This document shows, piece after piece, positions 7,301 to 15,747 of a stretch of DNA of 64,000 bases. Source of the stretch: an uncultured Clostridia bacterium (lineage in GTDB: Bacteria; Bacillota; Clostridia; Christensenellales; Borkfalkiaceae). The stretch's first letter is position 1, and each line of letters opens with the position of its first letter. A model generated the notes under the pieces. The model ran no database searches. It was not told where the DNA came from and was given only the letters and a program-made list of their open reading frames with translations. Where the stretch lies: contig CANQKF010000001.1 of NCBI GenBank assembly GCA_947624445.1, positions 1-64,000 of the forward strand, given 5' to 3'. The position numbers and the translations under genes were made by a program.

Positions 7301-10300
7301 TAAAGGCGCGTTCGTCGCCGCGGTCTGATCTGTCGACGCAACCCATGCAACAAACGGTTGCAGATTGGAGATGTCGGGTTCTTGTTCGTCCTCGTATTCG
7401 GGGTAGCGAGCCTCGAAGTCCTCTTTCCAGAGCTTTTCTCCGTTCTCGTCTGTGGCGTCAAAGTCAGCAGATTTGAAGAGTGTGCGGTTCGAAGTGTTGT
7501 TGAGGATTTCCCACGATTCGTCTCCCTCCGTGAAGCCGTAGACTTCGGGGGTTCCCTTGTCGTTATTGAAGTTGTATTTCCCGAGGAAGGTCGTTGTCTG
7601 CCCGTCGTTGTGGAATATGACGATAGGCAAGCCGTCGATGCCCTGTCGAACGTTGGGGTTCTCTTCCTGCGGGGGTGTCTTGTAAGGGCAAGTCTCGTTA
7701 TAGAGACGCACAAGCTCGACGTTGTTCGCGCCCTCGGATGAAGCGACGTCCGCCTTGAAGGTGAATGTTTTCGTCGGGATGCTGTTTGCACGAAGCTGGT
7801 AGGTTTCCTGATCCACATCGTTGTGCTTGAAGCCCTTGAACTTAATTTTGTAGTTCTTCCTCGCATAACCCGCCGAAGATGTACCCTGCACGTCTGCCGA
7901 AGCGCCCTCAAACTCGAAAGATTTCGCACTGTCGTTCTTGTCGGTATAGGACCCGTCGACGTCGACTTTGTTCCCTTTGTACTGGGGGAGCGTCTCTGCT
8001 TGCAGAATGAGATACGGGATGTTCGTCGGAAGTTTGTCCGCGACGATGGAGCCGTAGTCATCATAGACGGCGTTACGGTTGTATCTCGCGAGCCGCTCTT
8101 CGACGTCCTGCGTGTCGGCAATCCAGTTGTCGAGGATCTGATAGCGCGTCAGGTCATTGCTGTAGACGCGGATATTATAGATATCGATTGTGCAGTCATT
8201 GCTGCCAACCGTGATGTTGACAGGTACGCCCTGTGAGAAGTCGTCGTTCTCCGAATAGCGCGCGGCGCCGCACATGATGCCGTTAAGGTAGATGTAGATG
8301 AGACGGTTCTCTGCCGCTTTCTCGACGACGAAGCTCAGACGGATATGCTCGTCTTCCTTGTACTGCGTCGAAATTTCAGACATCTCGGACTTGAGGAGAG
8401 CTTCCTGAGCCGTGATTTCGAACCCCCTGTTCCCAGAGAAACAGGACATTACGACCGCGTCATAGTCAAGCACGTCTCTCGTCGCGAACTCGATTTCGAT
8501 TGTCTTGCCTGTGATACGGAAATCGTTCTCGAACACCTTGAGCGGAATCGTGAGCCGTGCGTTACCCGTAACGCGATGGACAGGGATGCCCCTCGCATCA
8601 ATTTGCCAGCCGTCGTTGACCCAGTTGTATCCCGCGAACGTGCAAGCGATGTCGTTGAACTCCCACTTTGCGGGTTCAAGCTCGCTGTTGCTTCTGCCTG
8701 TACTCGTAAGGTAGAGGTCGAGGTCGCGCGTTTCCGCTTCGACATCGATTGAACTTCCCGCGACGTTCACCGTGAAGGTCTTCTTGGCCTCGCCACAAGC
8801 GATTTCAAGCTGTACCTCGCCCGACGTGTCGGCACGGTACGTCCAAATCTGCTCCGTTCTGCCGACGGTAAGCGTGGAGACCACGCGCCCATTGACAGAG
8901 AGCGTAACGGTAGATGAAACGCTGGCGGGGTTGTAGACGATATAAGGGATATTGACCGTCTCAAACTGTTCAAGCTCTTCACGGTTGAAGGAGCTTGCAA
9001 TGATGGGCGTGTTGTTGCCCGCCTCGGTGCAGATGAGGTCATAATATAGGTGGTTCGATTCGACGTCTTGCCCGTCGACCATGGCCGTGAAATACACCTC
9101 AAAGGTGTGAGACCCGTGTGTCTGCTTTTCAATGATGTATGTCTGCTGCCGCCCTGAAACGAGAACCGTTTCTGTCCCCTCCTCCTCACCGTCGATAATG
9201 AAGTGGACAATTTTGCTGACATTCCCGCGGGGAACATATGTATAGTTGATTGCGTCGCTGTATGCCCTGTTCGCATTGAAAGTCGACGACAATGAAAGCG
9301 CGACCACCGTGACCGTATAGCTGATGGTACGTTTGTTGTTGTAGACGTCCGTGACGCTGATGCGGATTGAGTTAGTACCTGTTGTGAGATACTCGCCTAC
9401 CGAAATCGAGAAAGGTCCCTGCTCGATATTCGTCGTCCGCTTCACAATCCCGCCGACTGTCACGGTGAGCGTGCCTGCACCCGTGGGAAGGTCGCCTTCG
9501 AGAGAACTCCATATACCCGTAATCAGGCACTCTTGGTTCTCGGCAATCGACTTGGTCAGCCAGCCCGTCGTGCTTTGCAGCGTGAGGATAGCGTTGTTTG
9601 AACTGCCGCCACCGCCGCCACCACCGCTGGTCGCGACCGTCACGCCGTCGCCGATTTTCTCGCCCTCGGAAAGCAGATAAAGCTTGCCGTCCTCCGTATC
9701 GAAGAACAGGTTGTCGGCCTTTGTGAGGAGTTTCGCCTCTATCGACGCAAAATTCTCCTGCATGGCATCCTGCGCAGCTTCTGCTCTTTCCGCGGCGGAT
9801 TCAGCAGCCGTCATCGCAGTTTCTGCCCTTGCAGCATCTTCCGCGGCGGTCATGTTGTACTCTTCAAGCATGGCAAGCCCGCGCTCTACCGCTTCTTTGT
9901 CTGTGTCGTACTTCGTGACAAGCTCCTCTGCCCTGTCAAGTGCCTCTCCCGTCTTCTTCTCTCTTTCCGCCTCTGCCGCCTGACGCTCTTCCTCTGCCTT
10001 GACGCGGGCATTCTCGCTCTCTTCGAGTTCTTTGAGCATCTCTTGCAGCGAGTTGTATTCGGGCGTCGCTTCAACGGCTTCGTTACTCGCCTGCGATTTG
10101 TACACGACGACGTAGAAGGTCTTTGAGGTGAGCCACATGGTTTTCCCTTCATCGAACACCGAGACCTCGCACGGCACTCTCCCTTCTGCCGCCAAGAGCG
10201 AACTCCCGATTCCGACGAGAACCGTATTCTTCCGCGTTCCATCCGTGGCGCTGTCCGCTTTGATGACATCGCAGTTGATGAACATGGGCGTCTGGTCTGG

Positions 10301-10495
10301 CAACGTCGCGTTCAGGATTGCTCCCGAGTAGGGAGTGAGGTCAATCACCCCCCTGTCATCGAAGAGCGCGACCTCAACATAGCGCGTTTGGACGTCGTTC
10401 TGCTGGGCGGGGATAACGACGACGGGCGAAGCGTTATAGTCCACCGTAGGAAGCAGAATCCGTTTAACAGCTTTCCCGACTAAGTTTATCTCCAT
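4358..10495 (-). CDS. DGR-diversified giant tail fibre / receptor-binding protein
   Basis: 2045 residues. Rough layout: BppU-like N-terminal baseplate-attachment domain (1-130); charged coiled coil (~145-250); Gly7-Ser hinge (~295); Ig-like beta domains (~300-590); a LamG/concanavalin-like domain (~610-790); a CotH-like region with VQGTSSAGYARKNYKIKF and KADVASSEGANN (~850-1260); leucine-rich-like repeats (~1300-1480); three InlB B-type repeats with SGW/RGW signatures (~1560-1780); and a C-type-lectin/FGE-like DUF6273-type C-terminus ending in NWWERSASFNSSG...GVAPAFKV. The last ~40 codons are the DGR variable repeat, so the lectin fold displays the diversified surface that presumably binds the host. 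Start supported by GGAGG. It follows the tail-tip genes. Confidence 0.9.
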   Translation of the reverse strand: MEINLVGKAVKRILLPTVDYNASPVVVIPAQQNDVQTRYVEVALFDDRGVIDLTPYSGAILNATLPDQTPMFINCDVIKADSATDGTRKNTVLVGIGSSLLAAEGRVPCEVSVFDEGKTMWLTSKTFYVVVYKSQASNEAVEATPEYNSLQEMLKELEESENARVKAEEERQAAEAEREKKTGEALDRAEELVTKYDTDKEAVERGLAMLEEYNMTAAEDAARAETAMTAAESAAERAEAAQDAMQENFASIEAKLLTKADNLFFDTEDGKLYLLSEGEKIGDGVTVATSGGGGGGGSSNNAILTLQSTTGWLTKSIAENQECLITGIWSSLEGDLPTGAGTLTVTVGGIVKRTTNIEQGPFSISVGEYLTTGTNSIRISVTDVYNNKRTISYTVTVVALSLSSTFNANRAYSDAINYTYVPRGNVSKIVHFIIDGEEEGTETVLVSGRQQTYIIEKQTHGSHTFEVYFTAMVDGQDVESNHLYYDLICTEAGNNTPIIASSFNREELEQFETVNIPYIVYNPASVSSTVTLSVNGRVVSTLTVGRTEQIWTYRADTSGEVQLEIACGEAKKTFTVNVAGSSIDVEAETRDLDLYLTSTGRSNSELEPAKWEFNDIACTFAGYNWVNDGWQIDARGIPVHRVTGNARLTIPLKVFENDFRITGKTIEIEFATRDVLDYDAVVMSCFSGNRGFEITAQEALLKSEMSEISTQYKEDEHIRLSFVVEKAAENRLIYIYLNGIMCGAARYSENDDFSQGVPVNITVGSNDCTIDIYNIRVYSNDLTRYQILDNWIADTQDVEERLARYNRNAVYDDYGSIVADKLPTNIPYLILQAETLPQYKGNKVDVDGSYTDKNDSAKSFEFEGASADVQGTSSAGYARKNYKIKFKGFKHNDVDQETYQLRANSIPTKTFTFKADVASSEGANNVELVRLYNETCPYKTPPQEENPNVRQGIDGLPIVIFHNDGQTTTFLGKYNFNNDKGTPEVYGFTEGDESWEILNNTSNRTLFKSADFDATDENGEKLWKEDFEARYPEYEDEQEPDISNLQPFVAWVASTDQTAATNAPLPEAKTWGGVKYESDTKEYRLAKFKNEFSEHAELQSAIYYYLFTELFLMVDSRAKNAFPSKFGSGKVCWLPYDMDTAIGINNEGSLVFGYELEDIDKVDEADVYNGQQSVFWINLREAFGNEIRSMYQELRSQNKLSYEIVEKAFEEHQAVWSEAIWNEDAYYKYLQPLLEEGADYLQMLQGSKSEQRKWWLYNRFRYIDSKYNAGDAQSDMIVLRGYAKSNISIEPYADIYASILFGSYLRQVRALRGKSYEIECPVDNLNDTEIHIYSASQIKSTGDLSGLKVGRADFSKATKLQYLKLGDAAEGYTNPNLTTLTLGNNVLLKTLDLRNCINLASEVNVSASPNIEEIYLEGTKISGVVLPNGGILKTLHLPETVTSIKLLNQTALTDFSMPSYEHVTSFWIENSGVAVDSANIVKDLDEGSRVRLIGVNWNFQDTKALMEVFDALDTMRGIDESGGNTQNAQVTGNVNIVNVRYSEFERLQSEYPDINFTYENLLYKVEYKNKDGSILYTAELVGGANAEDPVEQGYISEPKMDDAEDTKYSYRGWDKLPTNVQKDEVVTAQYDETYAVFFYNDTVLLYTTWVENGGRATFSGEDPTKDQTPQYKYSFSGWATINGAPASPAVLDKITGPLTVYAAFIATIRQYTVQFYNGDSFIESVVVDYGADAECSQTPEPSQEGDRFSGWIPSNKNIQEDTTCRATFTNPNVLNSTAWSVISEISEKGQGANYFSVGDCKEVTLNGTIGTLELLEQKLYVYILGFDHNERYEGKGIHFGTFKSAQIDGESLCLTDSHYSNYTSNGSKWFNMNHSSNTNVGGWQGCDLRYDILGSVHEKGAQNAAETTATSPVENTLMAALPFDLRQVMKPMTKFTDNYGNSSNTEDHVTETTDYLPLLAEYEIFGSRSYANNYERNRQAQYAYYAAGNTKIKKRFNGTIGDAANWWERSASFNSSGSFCRVANDGYAGSAAAAYSFGVAPAFKV
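4372..4488 (-). repeat. DGR variable repeat (VR)
   Basis: 117-nt copy of the template repeat at the 3' end of the fibre gene. Compared with TR, 15 of 17 AAY codons plus one TAC are changed, giving S, F, G, R, A, D and Y in place of N or Y, while the framework residues (NWWERSA, FC, GVAP) are untouched. Confidence 0.97.
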
Positions 10496-10497
10496 TC

Positions 10498-10878
10498 TTA
10501 TTCCTCCTCTTTAATAAATTCATCGAGCGCGAATATCTCCGACATGGATAATTTCAACCCGGAAAGTTCGTCCGGAGTGAATTTTATATTCGGAGTTTCA
10601 ACATCCGTACTTTCAATCACGGCGGCAGCATCTTTACATTCTTGGACCCTCGCAGGGTCAATCTTAATGTTGCCTCCATTGTCCACGATGCACTTCCCGT
10701 TCTCATCGCGCTCAGCGTAAATTTCTATAAGTTCTTTGATTTTTGTATTATAAAAGACGTCCTCGTCTTCGGACGCCTTAATGAACTTAGCCATCTTATA
10801 CGCCACCTTTGCAAACACTTTATCATTCGCGTGCGACAAGAAGACGCTTCTCGCCCGAATGAGTTTCCGTAGCTCCAT
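10498..10878 (-). CDS. Tail-tip accessory protein (DUF1617-like)
   Basis: 126 residues, helical, starting MELRKLIRARSVF. It lies between the tail-tip protein and the fibre, where Firmicutes siphophages carry DUF1617-type proteins. It ends just before the fibre start, whose ribosome site overlaps its stop, suggesting coupled translation. The family assignment is tentative; no catalytic motif is seen. Confidence 0.55.
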   Translation of the reverse strand: MELRKLIRARSVFLSHANDKVFAKVAYKMAKFIKASEDEDVFYNTKIKELIEIYAERDENGKCIVDNGGNIKIDPARVQECKDAAAVIESTDVETPNIKFTPDELSGLKLSMSEIFALDEFIKEEE

Positions 10879-13800
10879 TTATTCGTTTTTCTCCTTATTT
10901 GATTCCAAATCGCGAACGCGCGACTTCAATTTTTGTATTTCTTTGACGCACAAAGCAATAAATTCGTCATACCTCAGACAACACGTCTTTTCTCCATCGA
11001 CGTGCGTTATATCAAGGTACGCAGCAAATTCATCGGTGTCCAGTCCGCAAATGGCAACCGCCTCCTTGACATCTTGGGCAATAAACCCCGTGTGGTACCT
11101 ACCAGATGTTCCTCTGTTATACTTAAACCGAACCGGCCTCAAAGCATCGAATAACTGTTCATATCTGTCCCCCAATGCCTCAATGCTGTTTTTGTATTGC
11201 TTATCAGAGGTGATTGCGGCGCCATCGCTCATTTGCCAAGTACCCCTCAGCTCACCACTATCGGCATAAAGTGTCATCCAGCTCTTCGCTTGACTATTCG
11301 CAGAAGCGGACATGGTGATATTTGAAACCGAAAAGAAGTCGTTTTTTGCTCCAACGGTTAAACTCGCTATGTGGTCGCCTTCTGTGGTTGCATATATGAA
11401 TGAGCCTAATGGAGTATATTCTCCATCCCCCCGCGTATTAATGTTTAGGTAGTTTGTGCCTCCGCCATATAATTCAAGGGCATCTGTGTTGTGCATATTA
11501 AGGCTACCATACGACAGCGTAGCTCCAAAGCTGTCTTTTTTATTTCCGTCGTAAGTCGTTTCAAGTAAGGTTGTAAGCGTCCCTGGCATCAACCTAACGT
11601 AGTAATCATCTACCTTATCTGTGGATGTGCTTTTTTCTCCAAGAAGGATTTCCCCCTTTTTAGTTTGAAGCACGCCACTTTTGCTTATCGTGAAGTTCCC
11701 TCCACCAATGTTAATGCCATCAACGCCAATGTATACACCATCGGTGCCGTCCGAACGCGACATCGAATCGCACCCATTGTACAGAGAAGTCGTTCCTATG
11801 GTAAATCCACCTATGGAACCGCCCTCTGCCTCAATCTCACCCTCAATGTGCGCTCCTTTTGCTGTGATTTTTCCATCGGCGTCGAGCGTAAAGTTCGTGC
11901 TTGCGATGCTAAGCTGCCCAGTGGAAAACGCGATTGAGTCAGCATGAGCATTGAGTGTTGCGCGCTTGTTATTGTCAACGGAGAAAATAAACCCCTTGGG
12001 GTCTGGGGCATCGCTCACATGGTCATAGCCTATTGTAACGCCATCCTGAAGCGTAAGTTTTGTGGCCACAATCTCGCCGACAATCGTCAAGTTGCCGTAT
12101 CTGTCTGCCTGAAAAACGGCATCGCCATAATCATCCCTGATCAATATCCCATCTTCGTTTAGAAGTATTGTGCCAGACGCATTGCGGATTTGCAATTCTC
12201 TCCCGAGCATCAAATCCCCAATAATAGCTTCGGCAATTAGCCCATAGGCCTGCACATTCTCCCCTTTGTCGTTAACGTAAGTTACCCTTCCAAGCGCAAG
12301 GGATGCCGTCTCCCAGTTATCGCTCGTAAAGAGAATTGTGTTGTTCATGATGCGGATTTGTTCATCCTCAAATGTTGTCTGTGAGTTATCCGTCCATTTC
12401 CTGCCGAGAATACCCGTAGCATCGACGATGAACTCTTGATTGTACATATTCCCCTTTGCAATGCGAAGGGTTGCGTCGAGCGGATCCATGACAAGATTTG
12501 AAATCTTTTCTTTGTTTCTTGTGTAATCGGTCAGGTTTGACCAGTTGGCAGCAACTGTTCTGGAGACCGAAGATGTCTCTTTGAGAAGGTCTGCAAAGGT
12601 CATCGCGGTGTCCTCAGGCCTCGAAGCATTAGAGAACGTCATTGAAAACGTATCCGACTTATCGAGGTCGTACTCGAGTGTCATGAGCGCGAGATGGTAC
12701 AAAACCCCGTCCGCTTTCTCTATTGTAATGCTCCGTCCAAGCTCGAGTTCATCCGTAAACTGCTTGAACTCTATGAGACGGATGAAGTTGATGGCATCGA
12801 CCGTCAGTTCAAATTTCGGCTGGCATGACTTCGCGAGGTCCGCCTTCGCCGCGGTCATAAGCTCTCCCGCAAGCGAGATGCGCTCTGCCATTGTTGTTGT
12901 ATCGTATGTCGCAAAGTTGCTGCTCGAATAGCTACCCTCGATCCAGTAGTTAGAAAGTTCGTTATAGATCGGCAGCCCGAGTTCTTGTCCGCGACGGGAA
13001 ATGAACTTCTCCACGTTGCAAAGGTTCGTGATGTACTCGAGCTTCTCTTGAAGCGCACCAATGTCGCTCGTCAGCCTCTCCGCAACGCTGTTCAGGTCCT
13101 TGCTGATATGGTTCTGCCAAAGCGTAATCCACGAGCCGGACTCGATATACGTTGTGTAGCGGTCAAACCCAGAGACGTAGAAGCAGTAGATGGAGACAAT
13201 CCCATCCGCGCTGATGACTGCTCTGTAGCGCACTCCATCGTAAACAAAATAACCGTTTGATTGAGAGAGGGTTATTGTGTTTCCGTTTGGCATAGTAACC
13301 TTGCAGCCACCCGTCGTCGCCTCAACCGTGAATTTAACGCCGCGAACTTCGACTGTTCCGCTACCAGATATCGAATCGTTTTCGTCCTTGACGACACCGA
13401 CCTCAGACGAAACAACGAGCTTGCAATAGCTCCTCGCGTCCCCGTCCATGAAATAGAAGCGAACAGCGCTGTTCGCCACGTCATCTTGGTCGAAGTAGTT
13501 CGTGATGAATGACCGCGGCGTTCCGTTCATCCCAGAGCCGCTGAATACGAACTCATAATGAAACTTGTCGTCAGTCCCAACCTTTTTCGGAGTCGGGGCG
13601 GTTGTGTAACCATTGATGGTCGACAGCTCTGTGAATGCGGTATTCCAAAATGTCGTCCCGCTCTTCATACTCTTCGCGCCAGCGTCAACCGTCTCCGCCG
13701 TAACATATCCAGAGCCATTCAAAGCTTCTTCCCGTTTCGTTCGCCACTGGTCGCAAGCGGCCTGCAAATCCGTTAGTTTCAGATTTGCGTATTGAATATC

Positions 13801-14889
13801 GGCATCAGACTGCGCCTGCTGCGCGTAAAGTTCTTGTAACTTTTCAACAAGCGTTCCGTATGCCTCCGTGTGTCCTGTTCTCGAAGGGTCGTCCTTCTGC
13901 CACTTTTCAAACTCAATCTCCCATGCGTCAAGAGCCTCGATAAGCTCCTTGGACATCCACGGGTACTCCACCCCGTCATCGTCGACGAGGCGCTTATAGT
14001 ACGAAAAGTCAACGATATAATTCGTACCCATTGGGTTGACTGTTGTGATGTCGAGGTCGTTCCCTTCGCAATCCAGAACCGTCACAATGTCCTCCGCATC
14101 CTCGTTTATCGTGATTGAGTTGAGGACATTTTGAAGCGAAAGGTAGATGTTGGTCGGCTTCGTGATCGCCTCAAGGGTCTTCACCTTGATTGCGTGATGC
14201 AGGATATCGAACTCAAAGACGACCTCAAACGCTTTCTCGACGTCGTTGACGATGAACTCATAGCCGTTCGTGTCGGTCTTTTCTTCGAAGCTCCTGCAAA
14301 TATTGTCCGCATCTTCTGCTGACGTGTAGATATCGGAGCTACTCCGTGAACGGAATCGCAGGGAAGGGTCTATGTATGTCAATGTCCATTCTTTGTAGTC
14401 CTCGGTGGGTTCCATCTCCGACATGGTAAGTGCGACCTTGATGCCGAGCTGCTTGCTCAGCTGACCGACAACGGACGGTATCGCAGAAAGGTTGCTGCTG
14501 TCATATATATCGTCGTAGCGGTCGTTCGGATTATAAAACATATAGACCCTGTTTTCCGTCACAAATCCCCTATCGAAAAGGACGGTCTGGTGAGATTTTG
14601 CCGTAACATTTTTCTGACACTTATCCCCTTCGACGACCTCCTCCGCTGTCTTGATTTGGAACCATCCGATGTTGTCGACATAGACAAGCCGCTTCGACTT
14701 GATGAGGTTGTAGCTTTCTTCCGTGCCTTCGATTTTGGGAACGGTAAAAGACAGTTCTGACAGGTCGTTAAAACGCAACGTGAGCGTTCTGTTCACGCCG
14801 TGAAGCGCACACAGAAATCTCTGGTCTGGATTACACAAGTACATATCCGGACTTTCGATGCGCTTGTAGTAATCAAAGCTGTTCTTCAT
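10879..14889 (-). CDS. Tail-tip protein (Tal-like) with C-terminal S74 chaperone
   Basis: 1336 residues. The N-terminal ~400 residues look like the gp27/Tal-type hub that closes the siphophage tail tube and carries the fibre. The middle has coiled-coil and repeated beta-rich units (TLNAHADSIAF, AHIEGEIEAEGGSIGGF). The C-terminal ~110 residues, starting SDKQYKNSIEALGDRYEQ and containing RFKYNRGTSGRYHTGFIAQ, are a peptidase S74/endosialidase-type intramolecular chaperone. This domain trimerises the protein and normally cleaves itself off with a Ser-Lys dyad. Start supported by GGAGG. It follows Dit. Confidence 0.85.
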   Translation of the reverse strand: MKNSFDYYKRIESPDMYLCNPDQRFLCALHGVNRTLTLRFNDLSELSFTVPKIEGTEESYNLIKSKRLVYVDNIGWFQIKTAEEVVEGDKCQKNVTAKSHQTVLFDRGFVTENRVYMFYNPNDRYDDIYDSSNLSAIPSVVGQLSKQLGIKVALTMSEMEPTEDYKEWTLTYIDPSLRFRSRSSSDIYTSAEDADNICRSFEEKTDTNGYEFIVNDVEKAFEVVFEFDILHHAIKVKTLEAITKPTNIYLSLQNVLNSITINEDAEDIVTVLDCEGNDLDITTVNPMGTNYIVDFSYYKRLVDDDGVEYPWMSKELIEALDAWEIEFEKWQKDDPSRTGHTEAYGTLVEKLQELYAQQAQSDADIQYANLKLTDLQAACDQWRTKREEALNGSGYVTAETVDAGAKSMKSGTTFWNTAFTELSTINGYTTAPTPKKVGTDDKFHYEFVFSGSGMNGTPRSFITNYFDQDDVANSAVRFYFMDGDARSYCKLVVSSEVGVVKDENDSISGSGTVEVRGVKFTVEATTGGCKVTMPNGNTITLSQSNGYFVYDGVRYRAVISADGIVSIYCFYVSGFDRYTTYIESGSWITLWQNHISKDLNSVAERLTSDIGALQEKLEYITNLCNVEKFISRRGQELGLPIYNELSNYWIEGSYSSSNFATYDTTTMAERISLAGELMTAAKADLAKSCQPKFELTVDAINFIRLIEFKQFTDELELGRSITIEKADGVLYHLALMTLEYDLDKSDTFSMTFSNASRPEDTAMTFADLLKETSSVSRTVAANWSNLTDYTRNKEKISNLVMDPLDATLRIAKGNMYNQEFIVDATGILGRKWTDNSQTTFEDEQIRIMNNTILFTSDNWETASLALGRVTYVNDKGENVQAYGLIAEAIIGDLMLGRELQIRNASGTILLNEDGILIRDDYGDAVFQADRYGNLTIVGEIVATKLTLQDGVTIGYDHVSDAPDPKGFIFSVDNNKRATLNAHADSIAFSTGQLSIASTNFTLDADGKITAKGAHIEGEIEAEGGSIGGFTIGTTSLYNGCDSMSRSDGTDGVYIGVDGINIGGGNFTISKSGVLQTKKGEILLGEKSTSTDKVDDYYVRLMPGTLTTLLETTYDGNKKDSFGATLSYGSLNMHNTDALELYGGGTNYLNINTRGDGEYTPLGSFIYATTEGDHIASLTVGAKNDFFSVSNITMSASANSQAKSWMTLYADSGELRGTWQMSDGAAITSDKQYKNSIEALGDRYEQLFDALRPVRFKYNRGTSGRYHTGFIAQDVKEAVAICGLDTDEFAAYLDITHVDGEKTCCLRYDEFIALCVKEIQKLKSRVRDLESNKEKNE

Positions 14890-14908
14890 ATTTACCTCCC
14901 ATTATTAT

Positions 14909-15691
14909 TTAGAAACTGATTTTTACGTACTGCGGGCAAGTGATCTTCACCGTCCCTTTGATTTTGATTTTGAGCATATTTAACCCGCTACGGAGCCTGA
15001 GCCACCGCTTTGAGAATTTGCTGAGAAGCGTTGCGCCGTCACCCGTGATGACTTTCAACTCGTTATCGACAACATATGACTTTTTGGGTGTCAAATCGTC
15101 AAAAGAAAAAACTCTCGACGTATCGTCCGAAATGTTCGTTATCGACACACTTCCGTCATCTGCCGTAAACTCGACCACGGGATAGACATAAGCGTCTGGA
15201 ATGTCGGAATGATTGACAAACCGTATATTCTTTTCGGTGCCATCTCCCGTAAACTTTACAATAGTAGGCGAACCATAGCAGTATTCCGAGTCGAACGTCG
15301 CTGAAACATTGATGCCGATACACGCGCCCATGTGGTAAATCAAGCCAGAGACGGTAAACACGCACTTGTATTTCAACCCGTCATATTCGGGCTGCATAAG
15401 CACAAGCTCGCGAAAACCATGCCGTGCGTCAAGCCATCTAAGAATATCGCGAAGAACTTCTTCGCAGATCGGCATCTCACTTACCAAAGTAAAGTCATAT
15501 GTTGGCGGACTGTCAAGCGACACGTCCGTGTAGAAGTATTTATGCGACAGCGGCGGTTTCTCCGCGGAAACGGTATGCGTCACATACGGTGTCTCGCTCG
15601 TCCCGCCGCCTCCGTCATCAAAGCTTGCTATTTGCAAGCCGTATTTCCCGGAGTGTACGCCGTCGTACATAAATTCGGTTGCCGTTAACAT
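14909..15691 (-). CDS. Distal tail protein (Dit-like)
   Basis: 260 residues starting MLTATEFMYDGVHSGKYGLQ. The N-terminal pattern, with FDDGGGGTSETPYV and a short galectin-like C-terminal beta domain, matches siphophage Dit proteins, which form the hexameric ring joining the tail tube to the tip. The position between tape measure and Tal-like protein is canonical. AGGAGG precedes the ATG. Confidence 0.85.
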   Translation of the reverse strand: MLTATEFMYDGVHSGKYGLQIASFDDGGGGTSETPYVTHTVSAEKPPLSHKYFYTDVSLDSPPTYDFTLVSEMPICEEVLRDILRWLDARHGFRELVLMQPEYDGLKYKCVFTVSGLIYHMGACIGINVSATFDSEYCYGSPTIVKFTGDGTEKNIRFVNHSDIPDAYVYPVVEFTADDGSVSITNISDDTSRVFSFDDLTPKKSYVVDNELKVITGDGATLLSKFSKRWLRLRSGLNMLKIKIKGTVKITCPQYVKISF

Positions 15692-15710
15692 AGTACCTCC
15701 TGTATGCTAC

Positions 15711-15734
15711 GAGAGCGGGAGAAATCCCGCTCTC
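15711..15734. other. 10-bp hairpin between tape measure and Dit
   Basis: GAGAGCGGGA-GAAA-TCCCGCTCTC, a perfect 10-bp stem with a GAAA loop on the plus strand (TTTC on the transcribed sense). No U-run follows on the minus strand, so it is more likely an RNA stability or processing element at the Dit/tape-measure boundary than a terminator. Confidence 0.6.
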
Positions 15735-15747
15735 GGTCGCGTTGTTA

